DNA of 64,000 bases from Xylophilus sp. (lineage in GTDB: Bacteria > Pseudomonadota > Gammaproteobacteria > Burkholderiales > Burkholderiaceae_C). Positions 20,997-33,150 of this stretch are shown here, piece by piece. Each line of letters begins with the position of its first letter. The first letter of the stretch is position 1. A program made the position numbers and the translations under genes. The notes beneath the pieces are model-generated. The model was not told the origin of the DNA. It did no database searches and worked only from the letters and a program-made list of their open reading frames with translations. The DNA lies in NCBI GenBank assembly GCA_009914555.1, contig WNDY01000003.1:1-64000 (forward strand), written 5' to 3'.

Positions 20997-22024
20997 TAGA
21001 TTTGACAGAGTCCCGTGTCCGGCGGCTCGATGCCGTCGGCATGCAGCGCGGCATAGCGGCCCAGGCGCAGCATGGTGCGGTGGTCGGGCTCGGTGCGCAG
21101 GGCCGGGCGGGCCAGGGCGGCGCGGATGCGCGGCGTGCCTTCGGCCGTCGCATGCAGGCGCGGCTGGGGCAGGGGCTCGCCGCGGCGGTCGAGCAGGCTG
21201 GCGACGATCGGCAGGTTGGGCACGGCGCCGCGGCGCAGCACCAGGGCGGTCTGGCCGTTGTCGAGCAGGACGAAGGTGCCGGGCGGGCACAGGCCCACGG
21301 CGCGCACCAGGGCATAGCCGATCTCGTCGCGCGGCGCATTGCCGCCCATGATGGCGCGCATGCCGTCGGCCGCGCTGCGGCCGGGGCGCGACTTGCGCGG
21401 ACTGATGACGGCCGCATAGCGGTCGATGGCGCCGAGCAGCCGCACCAGCCGCAGCGCCGGGGCCGGGCGCTGCGCCGCGGCCAGTCCGGCGGCGTCCGCA
21501 TGGTGGTTGCCCACGGCGTCGAGCCAGAGCGGGTTGGCGATGCCCAGCAGCCGCAGCATCTCCTGGCCTTCGATCGCGTGGCGGCGGATGGCATCCCGCT
21601 GCGCGGCGCTGGGGCGTTCGTATTGCAGCGCGAGCTGGTCCTGCAAGGCGGTCATGGCGACGTTCATCGTCATGGCGGCGGGCACCAGCGCGTCGCGCTC
21701 CGCGGCCGGCAGGCCGAGCTCGGCCGCGGCGATGTGGGCCAGCGTGGCGCAGACCAGGGCGTGCGACGCGCTGTAGCCCACGGTGGAGGTGCCGGCGAGC
21801 TGGAACATGAGATAGAGCGCGGCGTCGGTGTCCTGCTGCACCAGGCTGCGCAGCCAGCGGTCGAGCTGGGCGATCTTGGCCGGGAACTCGCGCACCCGCT
21901 GCGGATGGGCCAGCACCATCGACAGGCTGGCCTCCAGGTCGAGCCAGAGGCCGAACAGCTCCTCGTAGCCGCCGTCGGCGTCCGTCTGCGGCGCGCCGCC
22001 GGGGGCGGACGCGGCAAGGCTCAT
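20996..22024 (-). CDS. Degenerate HD-GYP-like domain protein
   Basis: A 342-aa soluble protein. Its central region can be aligned with the HD-GYP phosphodiesterase fold: YSASHALVCATLAHIAAAELGL matches the first helix with its His, RRHAIEGQEMLRLLG and GNHHADAAGLA match the later His helices, and DRYAAVISPRKSRPG matches the block after GYP. The metal-binding HD dipeptide position reads MTMNVAM, and the GYP motif is missing, so cyclic-di-GMP hydrolysis is unlikely. A regulatory or binding role is more plausible. The start overlaps the stop of the retropepsin gene (ATGA), so the two are coupled; yajQ, coding for a c-di-GMP-binding family, is the next gene upstream. Confidence 0.75.
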   Translation of the reverse strand: MSLAASAPGGAPQTDADGGYEELFGLWLDLEASLSMVLAHPQRVREFPAKIAQLDRWLRSLVQQDTDAALYLMFQLAGTSTVGYSASHALVCATLAHIAAAELGLPAAERDALVPAAMTMNVAMTALQDQLALQYERPSAAQRDAIRRHAIEGQEMLRLLGIANPLWLDAVGNHHADAAGLAAAQRPAPALRLVRLLGAIDRYAAVISPRKSRPGRSAADGMRAIMGGNAPRDEIGYALVRAVGLCPPGTFVLLDNGQTALVLRRGAVPNLPIVASLLDRRGEPLPQPRLHATAEGTPRIRAALARPALRTEPDHRTMLRLGRYAALHADGIEPPDTGLCQI

Positions 22025-22665
22025 GGCCCCAGCTCCAGGACCATCCGGTCCCGCTGGCGCGTCATGTGGAACTGGTTGAGGAAGGTGTTGCCCAGCAGCA
22101 TGAAGGACAGTTCCTGCGCGGTGACGATGGCGTCCACGCCATGCACGTCCACGTCGGCCACGCGCACCGTGTCGAGTCGCACGCGCCAGCCCTGCGCGAC
22201 GCCGTTGGCGGTGCCCACGCGCACCGCTTCGCCGCCGCGGTAGTCCAGGCCCAGGCGGTCGGCTTCGGCCGCGCCGAGCGCGACCGCGGTGGCGCCGGTG
22301 TCGACCAGGAACGGGACCGCGCGGCCGTTGATCAGCGCCGAGCCCAGGAAGTGGCCGCGCGCGTCGGCCAGCAGCACGATGCGCCTGGGGCCGCCGCGGC
22401 CGGCCACGCTGACCGGCGATTCGCCCAGCCGCAGCGTGCGGCGCTGGCCGGCGATCTCGACCACGGCCTCGTCGCCGGCCACCGACAGCACGCGCACGCC
22501 GCGGTGGCTCTCGCCCGCGGCCACGCCGCGCGGCGCGGCGCCGTCGACCACCAGCAGCGCCTTGTTGCCGAGCACCCCGGCCAGCGCCGCCGTCTGCGCC
22601 GCCGCGGCCAGCGGCGCCAGCTCGAGCAGGGCCGCCAAGAGGCGGGCGCAGGCAGGGGCGCGCAT
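22021..22665 (-). CDS. Retropepsin-like aspartic protease (clan AA, TIGR02281-type)
   Basis: A 214-aa exported protein. An N-terminal signal peptide (residues 1 to about 22) is followed by a beta domain (about 35-85) and a retroviral-type aspartic protease domain with the catalytic motif FLVDTGATAVALG and the C-terminal MLLGNTFLNQF. Such single-domain proteases act as dimers in the periplasm or at the membrane; the substrate is unknown. It starts 23 bases after yajQ ends and is coupled to the HD-like gene downstream. Confidence 0.85.
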   Translation of the reverse strand: MRAPACARLLAALLELAPLAAAAQTAALAGVLGNKALLVVDGAAPRGVAAGESHRGVRVLSVAGDEAVVEIAGQRRTLRLGESPVSVAGRGGPRRIVLLADARGHFLGSALINGRAVPFLVDTGATAVALGAAEADRLGLDYRGGEAVRVGTANGVAQGWRVRLDTVRVADVDVHGVDAIVTAQELSFMLLGNTFLNQFHMTRQRDRMVLELGP

Positions 22666-22688
22666 CGGCAGGGCGGGAAGGGCGGCGG

Positions 22689-23174
22689 TCAGTCGCGGAA
22701 GTTGTTGAAGGTCAGCGGCACGTCGGCCACGTCCTTCTTCAGCAGCGCGATGGCGGCCTGCAGGTCGTCGCGCTTGGGCGCGCTCACGCGCACCGTGTCG
22801 CCCTGGATGGAAGCCTGCACCTTGAGCTTGCTGTCCTTCAGGGCCTTCTGAAGCTTCTTGGCGAGCTCGGCCTCGATGCCGTTCTTGACGGTGACGACCT
22901 GCTTGACCTTGTCGCCGCCGATCTTCTGGGCCTTGCCCACGTCGAGGTAGCGGACGTCCACGTTGCGCTTGGTGAGCTTGCCGCGCAGGATGTCTTCGAC
23001 CTGCTGGAGCTGGAACTCGGCGTCGCCGAACAGGGTGATCTCCCTGTCCTTGAGCTCGATGGCCGCCGAGGTGCCCTTGAAGTCGAAGCGCGTGCCGATT
23101 TCCTTGGCGCTGTTCTCGACGGCGTTTTTCACTTCGACGAGATCGGCTTCGCAAACAATGTCAAAAGAAGGCAT
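22689..23174 (-). CDS. yajQ: YajQ family nucleotide-binding protein
   Basis: A 161-aa cytoplasmic protein with two ferredoxin-like halves. [22 protein letters not shown] at the start, [11 protein letters not shown] and [17 protein letters not shown] are characteristic. Family members bind cyclic di-GMP or other nucleotides and can act as transcriptional co-regulators. The ATG chosen gives the normal length; a longer frame adds a non-homologous segment. It heads a three-gene set with the retropepsin and HD-like genes. Confidence 0.95.
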   Translation of the reverse strand: MPSFDIVCEADLVEVKNAVENSAKEIGTRFDFKGTSAAIELKDREITLFGDAEFQLQQVEDILRGKLTKRNVDVRYLDVGKAQKIGGDKVKQVVTVKNGIEAELAKKLQKALKDSKLKVQASIQGDTVRVSAPKRDDLQAAIALLKKDVADVPLTFNNFRD

Positions 23175-23293
23175 GGTGAATGGGTCCTGGAGATGTGGGT
23201 GTCGTCGGGCCACGGCGCGGGGCCGGCCCGGTGGGCTGGTTCATGGTAGTCGAGAAATCCGGCCGCGCACGGCAGCGCGCGGGCTGCGCCGGA

Positions 23294-24499
23294 TCAGCCG
23301 GGCCGTGCGCCGCGCGCACCTGGAATCCAGTACGCCAGCGAGCCCGCGGCCGCGAAGGCGATGAGCCCGATGGCGGCGATCCCCGTGGCCAGCGACAGGC
23401 TGCCGGCCAGGAAGGACAGCAGCGCCGGCCCGCACGAGGAGCCGATGTCCGACATCAGGCGCCACACGCCGAGGAAGTGCGCGCGCCCGTGCCGCGGCGC
23501 GTTGTCCGCGCCCAGCGTCATGATCATTCCCGAGCCGATGCCGTTGCCGAAGCCGATGGCCAGCGATACCAGCAGCAGCGTGCCCAGGCCCGCGGTGAGC
23601 GGCATCAGCAGCATGCCCGCGCCCATGATGAGCATCGACGGAACCACGACCCAGCGCCGGCCCTTGCGGTCCATCACCTGGCCGGCCGGGTAGAAGACCA
23701 GCATGTCGATGCCGCCGGCCAGGCCGTAGACCAGCGACGCCAGCGCCGGCGCCAGCATCAGGTGGTCGGCCCACAGCGGAATGACGACCTGGCGCGAAGC
23801 CCGCACGGCGCTGACCAGCACGACGCCCACGCCCAGCGTGAAAAAGACGCGGCGGTGGTCGCGCAGCGTCGAGACGATGGTGACCGAGGCGTGCCGGCTC
23901 TGGCCGGGCGGCAGCGCAGGCGGCTCCAGGTCCGGCACGCGCGCGCCGACCGCGGCCGCGCCCAGCACGGCCGCGATGCCGATGCCGAAGGCCGCGGTCA
24001 GACCGAAGGCATGGACGGCCGCGGCCCCGAGGAAGGGGCCGCAGAACATGCCGATGCGCATCACCCCGCCCAGGGTCGACAGCGCCCGCGCCCGGAAGGC
24101 CAGCGGTACCGCTTCGGTCATGTAGCTCTGGCGCGCGAGGTTGTAGACGGCCTGCGACATGCCCACCATGAAGCAGCCCGCGGCGAACAGCCCCAGGTGC
24201 GAGGTCAGTATGCACAGCGCCATGCCCAGGCCGCTCCAGATGCCCGCGGCCACAATGGCCCAGCGCTCGCCCCAGCGCGTGGTGATCAGCGACGCCGGGA
24301 TGTTGTTGAGCAGCGAGCCGATGCTGATCAGCGCAACGACGAACGCGGCCGTCGGCACCGAGGCGCCCAGGTCGCGCGCCAGCAGCGGAATGACCGGGAG
24401 AACGGCGCCTTCGCCGAGCCCGAAGAGCAGCGAGGGACCGAAGGCCGGGACGGCGATCCGCCGGAGGGAGAACTCGGGTACGGGGGAGGATGCGGACAT
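23294..24499 (-). CDS. Major facilitator superfamily transporter
   Basis: A 401-aa inner-membrane protein with about 12 hydrophobic helices in two halves. The A-motif-like loop after helix 2 is replaced by TTRWGERWAIV, and a second copy VMDRKGRRWVVVP follows helix 8. These are typical of drug/sugar efflux MFS proteins; the substrate cannot be predicted. The ATG ending at 24499 is preferred, since 21 upstream codons in the open frame look unrelated. The gene diverges from murB. Confidence 0.85.
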   Translation of the reverse strand: MSASSPVPEFSLRRIAVPAFGPSLLFGLGEGAVLPVIPLLARDLGASVPTAAFVVALISIGSLLNNIPASLITTRWGERWAIVAAGIWSGLGMALCILTSHLGLFAAGCFMVGMSQAVYNLARQSYMTEAVPLAFRARALSTLGGVMRIGMFCGPFLGAAAVHAFGLTAAFGIGIAAVLGAAAVGARVPDLEPPALPPGQSRHASVTIVSTLRDHRRVFFTLGVGVVLVSAVRASRQVVIPLWADHLMLAPALASLVYGLAGGIDMLVFYPAGQVMDRKGRRWVVVPSMLIMGAGMLLMPLTAGLGTLLLVSLAIGFGNGIGSGMIMTLGADNAPRHGRAHFLGVWRLMSDIGSSCGPALLSFLAGSLSLATGIAAIGLIAFAAAGSLAYWIPGARGARPG

Positions 24500-24607
24500 G
24501 GCAGGCAGGTGCGGACGAATGGAACGGGCCGCGGCCAAGGCGGCCGGCGCGCCGGGGGACATGGTCCCTCCCCCGGGCCGGTCCCGTCAGGACGGCCGGA
24601 TGAGAAA

Positions 24608-25666
24608 ATGACCGCCGTGCAAGTCGAACACCAAGCCCCCCTTCAACGCTACAACACCTTCGGCATCGTCGCCAAGGCGCAGCGGCTCGCGCGCATTCGC
24701 AGCGCGGCGGACATCCTGGCCGTCCTGGCCGATGCGGAACTGGCCGCGCTGCCGAAGTTCGTCCTCGGCGGCGGCAGCAACATCGTGCTGACCGGCGACC
24801 TGCGCGCCGTCGTGCTCAAGGTGGAAATCCGCGGGCTGCGGCTGGTCGAGGAAACCGACCGCGCCTGGATCGTCGAGGCCGGCGCCGGCGAGCGCTGGCA
24901 CGATGCGGTGCAATGGACGGTGGACCACGGCTACCCGGGCCTGGAGAACCTCGCGCTGATCCCCGGCACCGTGGGCGCCGCGCCGGTGCAGAACATCGGC
25001 GCCTACGGCATCGAGCTGCAGGACCGCTTCGAGTCGCTCGACGCGGTGGACCTGCAGACCGGCCAGCCGTTCACGCTCAACGCGGCGCAGTGCGCCTTCG
25101 GCTACCGCGACTCGGTCTTCAAGCACCCAGCGGCCGGACCGAACGACCTGGGGCTGGCCGGCCGGGCCGTCGTCACCCATGTGCGCTTTCGCCTGCCCCG
25201 GCCGTGGAAGCCCGAACTGGACTATGCCGACCTGGCGCGCCGCCAGGCCGAGAACAGCGGCGTGCCGACGCCGCGCCAGATCTTCGACTGGGTCTGCGAG
25301 ATCCGCCGCGCCAAGCTGCCCGACCCCGGCGTGGTCGGCAACGCCGGCAGCTTCTTCAAGAACCCGACCGTCTCGCCGGAGCAGTGCGCCGACATCATCG
25401 CGCGCGAGCCGCGCATCGTGCACTACCCGCTGCCCGACGGGCGCATCAAGCTCGCCGCGGGCTGGCTCATCGACGCCTGCGGCTGGAAGGGCAAGTCGGT
25501 CGGCAAGGCCGGCGTCTACGAGAAGCAGGCCCTGGTGCTGGTCAACCGCGGCCAGGGCGCCGACAGCGTGACCGGCGGCGAGGTGATGACGCTGGCCCGG
25601 GCGATCCAGACCAGCGTGTACGAGCGCTTCGGCATCCGGCTGGAGCCGGAGCCGGTCGTGGTCTGA
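24608..25666 (+). CDS. murB: UDP-N-acetylenolpyruvoylglucosamine reductase
   Basis: MurB reduces UDP-GlcNAc-enolpyruvate to UDP-MurNAc with NADPH, the second committed step of peptidoglycan synthesis. The 352-aa protein is of the type I class: FAD-binding segments LGGGSNIVLTGD and ALIPGTVGAAPVQNIGAYG, the catalytic Ser in GNAGSFFKNP and a C-terminal Glu region. The start ATG follows GATGAGAAA. It converges on argG through a large palindrome. Confidence 0.97.
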   Translation: MTAVQVEHQAPLQRYNTFGIVAKAQRLARIRSAADILAVLADAELAALPKFVLGGGSNIVLTGDLRAVVLKVEIRGLRLVEETDRAWIVEAGAGERWHDAVQWTVDHGYPGLENLALIPGTVGAAPVQNIGAYGIELQDRFESLDAVDLQTGQPFTLNAAQCAFGYRDSVFKHPAAGPNDLGLAGRAVVTHVRFRLPRPWKPELDYADLARRQAENSGVPTPRQIFDWVCEIRRAKLPDPGVVGNAGSFFKNPTVSPEQCADIIAREPRIVHYPLPDGRIKLAAGWLIDACGWKGKSVGKAGVYEKQALVLVNRGQGADSVTGGEVMTLARAIQTSVYERFGIRLEPEPVVV

Positions 25667-25679
25667 AGGCGATGGTCCG

Positions 25680-27414
<1,735 letters not shown>

Positions 27415-27541
27415 GGAGGAATAGGCAAAGAGAGGGAGGTGCGGTGCGCCCCGGGCGCGGAGCCCGCGATTTTAAGCAGGCATGAAAATGCCCCCCTCCA
27501 CGCTCCCTGCTTCGCGAGGTCCGCTGCCCCCTGCGGGGCGC

Positions 27542-27572
27542 TTTTCATCTTGGGCCGGCCCGACGATGAAAA
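27542..27572. repeat. Inverted repeat TTTTCATC…GATGAAAA enclosing GGGCCGGCCC
   Basis: Perfect 8-bp arms flank a 15-base centre that is itself a 10-bp palindrome. The right arm overlaps the T-run of the neighbouring terminator. Confidence 0.7.
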
Positions 27573-27591
27573 AGGAGCCCCGCAGGGCTCC
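27569..27591 (-). terminator. Rho-independent terminator of the glycine-zipper gene
   Basis: A 7-bp GC stem (27574-27580 with 27585-27591), a 4-base loop and a minus-strand T-run (27569-27573), about 30 bases after the stop codon at 27620. Confidence 0.9.
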
Positions 27592-27619
27592 CGATGCAGC
27601 GACAGTCGCGGGGAGCGGC

Positions 27620-28294
27620 TCAGCGCCAGTGGCGGTGGCCGCCGCCGATGTAGCCCAGGCCGATCGAGAAGCTGATCGGCGAGACGCCGTAGTAGTAGGG
27701 CGACTGCGGGTAGTAGACCGGCTCCGCTGGAGCATACACCACGGAGGATGGGTCGTAGGCGCCAACCACGACTCCAGGCTCGGCGTATACCCCCTGGGTT
27801 GTGCTGGAATATGACTGCGCCGGCGCGGCATTGGCCGGGCCGACCTGGATCGGGATGTAGGAGCCCGGGTCGTTGGCCATCTGCGTGGTGTACTGGCGGC
27901 CCGCGTATTCGTAGGTCACGTTGTAGCCCACGGTGCGGTTCTGGTAGGTGGTCTGCGTGCCGCAGCGCTGCACGTTCTGGTAGTAGGGCTGGTTCGGCGC
28001 CTCCGCGCTGTCGCCCAGGGCCGCGCCGCCGACCACGCCGAGCGCGGTGGCCGCCGCCCGGCCGCCGCCGTGGCCGATCGCGTTGCCGACCACGCCGCCG
28101 GCTACGGCACCCAGCAGTGCGCCGACGCCGCTCTTGGGCTGCTGCACCGCGACAGTCTCGTTGCCGCAGACCTGCTGCGGTACGGCGACCTGCTGCACGA
28201 TGGGTGTGGAGGAAAGCACCCGCCCCTGTTCCTGTTGGGCGAGCGCCGCGAGCGATGCGCCCGCGAGGACGGTAAATACGACGAGTTTCTTCAT
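27620..28294 (-). CDS. Glycine-zipper 2TM (RcnB/SlyB-like) envelope protein
   Basis: A 224-aa exported protein. Signal peptide MKKLVVFTVLAGASLAALAQ; a glycine-zipper segment GALLGAVAGGVVGNAIG and GVVGGAALGDS (residues about 58-98); then Gln/Tyr-rich sequence with VQRCGTQTTYQNRTVGYNVTYEYAG, typical of the 'glycine zipper 2TM' family; the C-terminal tail is rich in Tyr, Pro and Gly. Likely located at the outer membrane or periplasm; precise role unknown. The start has a good AGAGGT ribosome binding site, and a terminator follows, so it is monocistronic. Confidence 0.85.
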   Translation of the reverse strand: MKKLVVFTVLAGASLAALAQQEQGRVLSSTPIVQQVAVPQQVCGNETVAVQQPKSGVGALLGAVAGGVVGNAIGHGGGRAAATALGVVGGAALGDSAEAPNQPYYQNVQRCGTQTTYQNRTVGYNVTYEYAGRQYTTQMANDPGSYIPIQVGPANAAPAQSYSSTTQGVYAEPGVVVGAYDPSSVVYAPAEPVYYPQSPYYYGVSPISFSIGLGYIGGGHRHWR

Positions 28295-28405
28295 GGAAAT
28301 AACCTCTTTCAGGATGGCTGCATAACGCGCCAGCCTGTGGAAAAGTTTATCGGGCCCGTGTAAAGAGCCCGGCCAGGCGGCGTAAGGCCATGTAACTTGG
28401 AGCCG

Positions 28406-28774
28406 TCAGCGCGCCGCAAGTTCCGCCCACCGTTCGGCCGAGAAGCCGACCGTGACCGGGCCGCCTTCGCTCCATTCGACGACCGGGCGCTTGATCACGC
28501 TGGGCTGCTGCCGGGCCAGGTCGGCCGCACCGGCCGGGCCGTCGACGGCGGCCTGCGCCTCGGGCGCCAGCCTGCGCCAGGTCGTGCCCTGCCGGTTGAT
28601 GAGTTTCTCCCAGCCGACCTCGGCAAGCCAGCGCCGCAGGTGGTCGGCCGGCACGCCTTCCTTCTTGAGGTCGTGGAAGCGGTGGTTGATGCCCTGCGCC
28701 GCGAGCCAGGCGCGGGCCTTCTTCACGGTGTCGCAGTTGGGAATGCCGTAGACGGTGATGGTGGTGCTGCGCAT
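28406..28774 (-). CDS. ArsC/Spx-family thiol protein (YffB-like)
   Basis: A 122-aa thioredoxin-fold protein of the arsenate reductase family. The redox Cys is residue 14 in GIPNCDTVKKARAWL, and the later block PSVIKRPVVEW matches the ArsC-like consensus. The CxxS/C second residue is absent, as in YffB-type proteins; arsenate reduction is not assured. The ATG chosen gives the family start; earlier in-frame starts extend into the folC promoter. It diverges from folC with only 43 bases between start codons. Confidence 0.85.
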   Translation of the reverse strand: MRSTTITVYGIPNCDTVKKARAWLAAQGINHRFHDLKKEGVPADHLRRWLAEVGWEKLINRQGTTWRRLAPEAQAAVDGPAGAADLARQQPSVIKRPVVEWSEGGPVTVGFSAERWAELAAR

Positions 28775-28817
28775 GCCTGCATCATGCCGCAGCCTCGTGG
28801 GCGACAATCGCCGCACC

Positions 28818-30143
28818 ATGGAAACGACCGACCCGCACACGCTGGAAGACTGGCTCGCCTACTGCGAGCGGCTGCATCCGAAGAACATCGAACTCGGTCT
28901 GGAGCGCGTGCGGGAAGTGGCCGAGCGGCTGGCGTTGCGCTTCGACTGCCCGGTCATCACCGTGGCCGGCACCAACGGTAAGGGCTCGACCTGCGCCATG
29001 CTCGAGGCCATCGCCGAGCAGGCCGGCTGGCGCACCGGCGTCTTTACCTCGCCGCACCTGGTGCGTTTCGAGGAGCGCTGCCGGGTGCGCGGCGCCACCG
29101 TGGCGGCGGCCGACCTGCTGCCGCACTTCGCCGCGGTCGAGGCCGCGCGGCGCGCGCCCACGCCGGTCGCGCTCACGTATTTCGAATTCACCACGCTCGC
29201 CATCCTGCGGCTGCTGGCCAAGGCCGGGCTCGACGTCGCGATCCTGGAGGTGGGTCTGGGCGGCCGGCTCGACGCCACCAACATCATCGATACCGACTGC
29301 GCCGTCATCACCAGCATCGACATCGACCATGCCGAATTCCTCGGCAACGACCGCGAGAGCATCGGCCGCGAGAAGGCCGGCATCATGCGCCCCGGCCGGC
29401 CTGCCATTGTGGGCGACCCGGTGCCGCCGCAGAGCGTGCTCGACCATGCCGCGGCGATTGGCGCCGACCTCTGGCGGTTCGGCCGCGACTTCAACTTCTC
29501 GGGCGACCGCCAGCAGTGGGGCTGGGCCGGCCGCGGCCGGCGCTATGCGGGCCTGGCATATCCGTCGCTGCGCGGCGCCAACCAGCTCATCAACGCTTCC
29601 GGCGTGCTGGCCGCGCTGGAAGCGCTGCGCGACCGGCTGCCGGTCACCGCCCAGGCGGTGCGCGCCGGGCTCGGCCTGGTCGAACTGCCGGGCCGCTTCC
29701 AGATCGTGCCGGGCCAGCCGGTGCTGGTGCTCGACGTGGCCCACAACCCGCATTCGGTCGCGGCGCTCACGGCCAACCTCGACGCGATGGGCTTCTATCC
29801 GGTCACGCATGCGGTCTTCGGCGCCATGGCCGACAAGGACCTCGGGCCGATGCTCGCCAAGATCCAGCCGCTGATCGACCGCTGGTACTTCACCGACCTG
29901 CCGACGCCGCGCGCGGAGACCGCCTCGGGCCTGCAGCAGAAATGGAACGCGCTCCAGATCGTGGCCGGCGGCCGGCGCGACGTGGTCTCGGCCACCTTCC
30001 CCAACCCCCAGGCCGCGCTCGACGCCGCGGTCGCCGCCGCGGGGCCGGCTGATAGAATCGTCGTCTTTGGCTCGTTCTTCACGGTGGGCGGCGTGCTGCA
30101 AAACGGTGTGCCCCGCCTGCATGCCGAGCACGTCGGCGCCTGA
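28818..30143 (+). CDS. folC: Bifunctional folylpolyglutamate / dihydrofolate synthase
   Basis: FolC adds glutamate to dihydropteroate and folates with ATP. The 441-aa protein has the Mur-ligase-type P-loop VAGTNGKGST (residues 49-58), ATNIIDTDCAVITSIDIDHAEFLG, EKAGIMRPGRPA and DVAHNPHS of the C-terminal domain. It is the first gene of the unit folC–SPOR–cvpA–purF, an order common in proteobacteria (usually after accD, which is not in this position here). Confidence 0.96.
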   Translation: METTDPHTLEDWLAYCERLHPKNIELGLERVREVAERLALRFDCPVITVAGTNGKGSTCAMLEAIAEQAGWRTGVFTSPHLVRFEERCRVRGATVAAADLLPHFAAVEAARRAPTPVALTYFEFTTLAILRLLAKAGLDVAILEVGLGGRLDATNIIDTDCAVITSIDIDHAEFLGNDRESIGREKAGIMRPGRPAIVGDPVPPQSVLDHAAAIGADLWRFGRDFNFSGDRQQWGWAGRGRRYAGLAYPSLRGANQLINASGVLAALEALRDRLPVTAQAVRAGLGLVELPGRFQIVPGQPVLVLDVAHNPHSVAALTANLDAMGFYPVTHAVFGAMADKDLGPMLAKIQPLIDRWYFTDLPTPRAETASGLQQKWNALQIVAGGRRDVVSATFPNPQAALDAAVAAAGPADRIVVFGSFFTVGGVLQNGVPRLHAEHVGA

Positions 30144-30166
30144 CACGCTCGTCACTCCGCTCCCCC

Positions 30167-31036
30167 ATGGCATTCTTCAAGATCCGCTGGCCCGGCTCCC
30201 AGGAGCCCGACAAGCAGGCGCCGGCCGGCAGGTCGCGCAAGTCGGCACCTGCCGAAAGCGTCGAGGCCATGCGCCGCCGCGCACGCCACCGCCTCGTGGG
30301 CGCGGCCGTCCTGGTCCTGCTCGGCGTGGTGGGCTTCCCGCTGCTGTTCGACACCCAGCCCCGCCCGGTGGCGGTGGACATCCCGATCGAGATTCCCGAC
30401 CGCAACAAGGCTGCGCCGCTGCCGGCGCCGGTGCCGGCGCCTGCTGCGTCGGCCGCCGCGCCGGCAGCGCCCGCGCCTTCGGTGGCCGGCCTCGACGCCG
30501 GTGAAGAGGTTGTTGCCTCGACCCGCCCGGCGCAACCGCACCCTGCTGCGGCCGCGGCGCCCGCGGTCGTGCCGCCGCCCGCGCCGGCTGCGGTACCGCC
30601 GGCACGCACGCCGCCGCGGCCCGAGCCGCCCAAGTCGGCCGAAATATCCCGTCACGACACGGCGCGCCACGATCCTCCCGCGCGGCCCGAGCCCAAGCCC
30701 GAATCCCCGCGCGCAGAGCAGGTCGCCAAGGTCGACGACGCGGCCCGGGCCCGCGCGCTGCTCGAAGGCAGGACACCGGCCGCCGCGGCGCCTGCCACGG
30801 CTGCGGACGGCCGCTTCATCGTGCAGGTCGGCGCTTTCGGCGACGACGGCAAGGCCCGCGAGGTGCGCGCCAAGCTCGAACGCGCCGGCCTCAAGACCTA
30901 TACCCAGACCGTGGACACCAAGGACGGCAAACGCATCCGCGTGCGCGTTGGCCCGTTCGCCGGCAAGGCCGAGGCCGACAAGGCTGCGGCGCGGATCAAG
31001 GGCCTGGATTTGCCGGCGGCCGTCCTCACGTTGTAA
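30167..31036 (+). CDS. SPOR-domain cell-division protein (DedD-like)
   Basis: A 289-aa inner-membrane protein. A short cytoplasmic part (1-41) precedes one membrane helix (about 43-60). A long Ala/Pro-rich periplasmic spacer (about 75-205) and a C-terminal SPOR domain (about 212-289; GRFIVQVGAFGDDGKAREV, RIRVRVGPFAG) follow. SPOR domains bind denuded glycan strands at the septum. Position between folC and cvpA fits DedD. It starts 23 bases after folC and is followed by cvpA 18 bases later. Confidence 0.92.
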   Translation: MAFFKIRWPGSQEPDKQAPAGRSRKSAPAESVEAMRRRARHRLVGAAVLVLLGVVGFPLLFDTQPRPVAVDIPIEIPDRNKAAPLPAPVPAPAASAAAPAAPAPSVAGLDAGEEVVASTRPAQPHPAAAAAPAVVPPPAPAAVPPARTPPRPEPPKSAEISRHDTARHDPPARPEPKPESPRAEQVAKVDDAARARALLEGRTPAAAAPATAADGRFIVQVGAFGDDGKAREVRAKLERAGLKTYTQTVDTKDGKRIRVRVGPFAGKAEADKAAARIKGLDLPAAVLTL

Positions 31037-31054
31037 GACGGGTTCCGGGCCGAG

Positions 31055-31567
31055 ATGGCAACGCTGGATTGGGTGTTCGCGAGCGTCCTCGTGGCCTCCA
31101 CGATGGTCGGAGCGTGGCGGGGGCTCGTGTTCGAGCTGATGTCGCTGCTCGGCTGGGTGTTCGCCTGGTTCGCGGCCCGCTGGTTCGCGGTGGACGCGGG
31201 GCACTGGCTGCCGATCGACACGGCCGACGAGACGATCCGCTTCGTCACCGGTTTCGCTGTGGTCTTCATTGCCGCGCTGTTCGCCTGGGGCGTGGTCTCC
31301 TGGCTGGCGCGGCGGCTGGTGGAAGCCGTAGGCGTTCGCCCGGTGGATCGGGCGTTGGGGGCCGTCTTCGGCCTGGCGCGCGGACTGCTGCTGCTGCTGG
31401 TGGCCGCGGCGGTCGTGCAGGGCATGGCCTGGGAGGCCACCCCGTGGTGGCGGGCGTCGCAGGGTGCGCCGCTGCTGGCCCGGGGGCTGGAACAGTTGAA
31501 GCCGGCATTGCCGGAAGGCTGGGGAAGGCATCTTCCTTCGCCGCCGTCGTCGTCTTTGAGTCTTTGA
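31055..31567 (+). CDS. cvpA: CvpA family membrane protein
   Basis: A 170-aa protein with about four membrane helices, starting with LDWVFASVLVASTMVGAWRG, the typical CvpA start (the 'x-x-S-x-x-x-G-x-x-RG' pattern), and the loop GVRPVDRALGAVFGLARG. Family members were named for colicin V production and affect envelope homeostasis; purF always follows closely in many proteobacteria, as here (43 bases). Confidence 0.93.
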   Translation: MATLDWVFASVLVASTMVGAWRGLVFELMSLLGWVFAWFAARWFAVDAGHWLPIDTADETIRFVTGFAVVFIAALFAWGVVSWLARRLVEAVGVRPVDRALGAVFGLARGLLLLLVAAAVVQGMAWEATPWWRASQGAPLLARGLEQLKPALPEGWGRHLPSPPSSSLSL

Positions 31568-31609
31568 ATTCTTGTCGGCCCCGACACGGGCCGGTGATGG
31601 GGCATCTCT

Positions 31610-33115
<1,506 letters not shown>

Positions 33116-33150
33116 TCCGCCCCGCTGCACCTCCAGAACGACCACGCCGC

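Larger units (their letters stand above)
27415..27619. other. Intergenic region with palindromes and terminator
   Basis: No coding gene is supported. It contains a GC-rich repeat-like stretch (about 27489-27541), an inverted repeat TTTTCATC/GATGAAAA (27542-27549 and 27565-27572) around GGGCCGGCCC, and a Rho-independent terminator (27569-27591). Confidence 0.75.

Noticed and set aside
27780-27800. Another GTATAC-containing motif resembling the GTATAGGC family
   Set aside because: It lies inside the glycine-zipper coding sequence (TTQGVYAEPG) and only matches over five or six bases.
28406-28840. Longer start for the ArsC-like gene at 28840
   Set aside because: The extra 22 codons overlap the folC start region and do not look like the family, whose start matches MRSTTITVYGIPNC.
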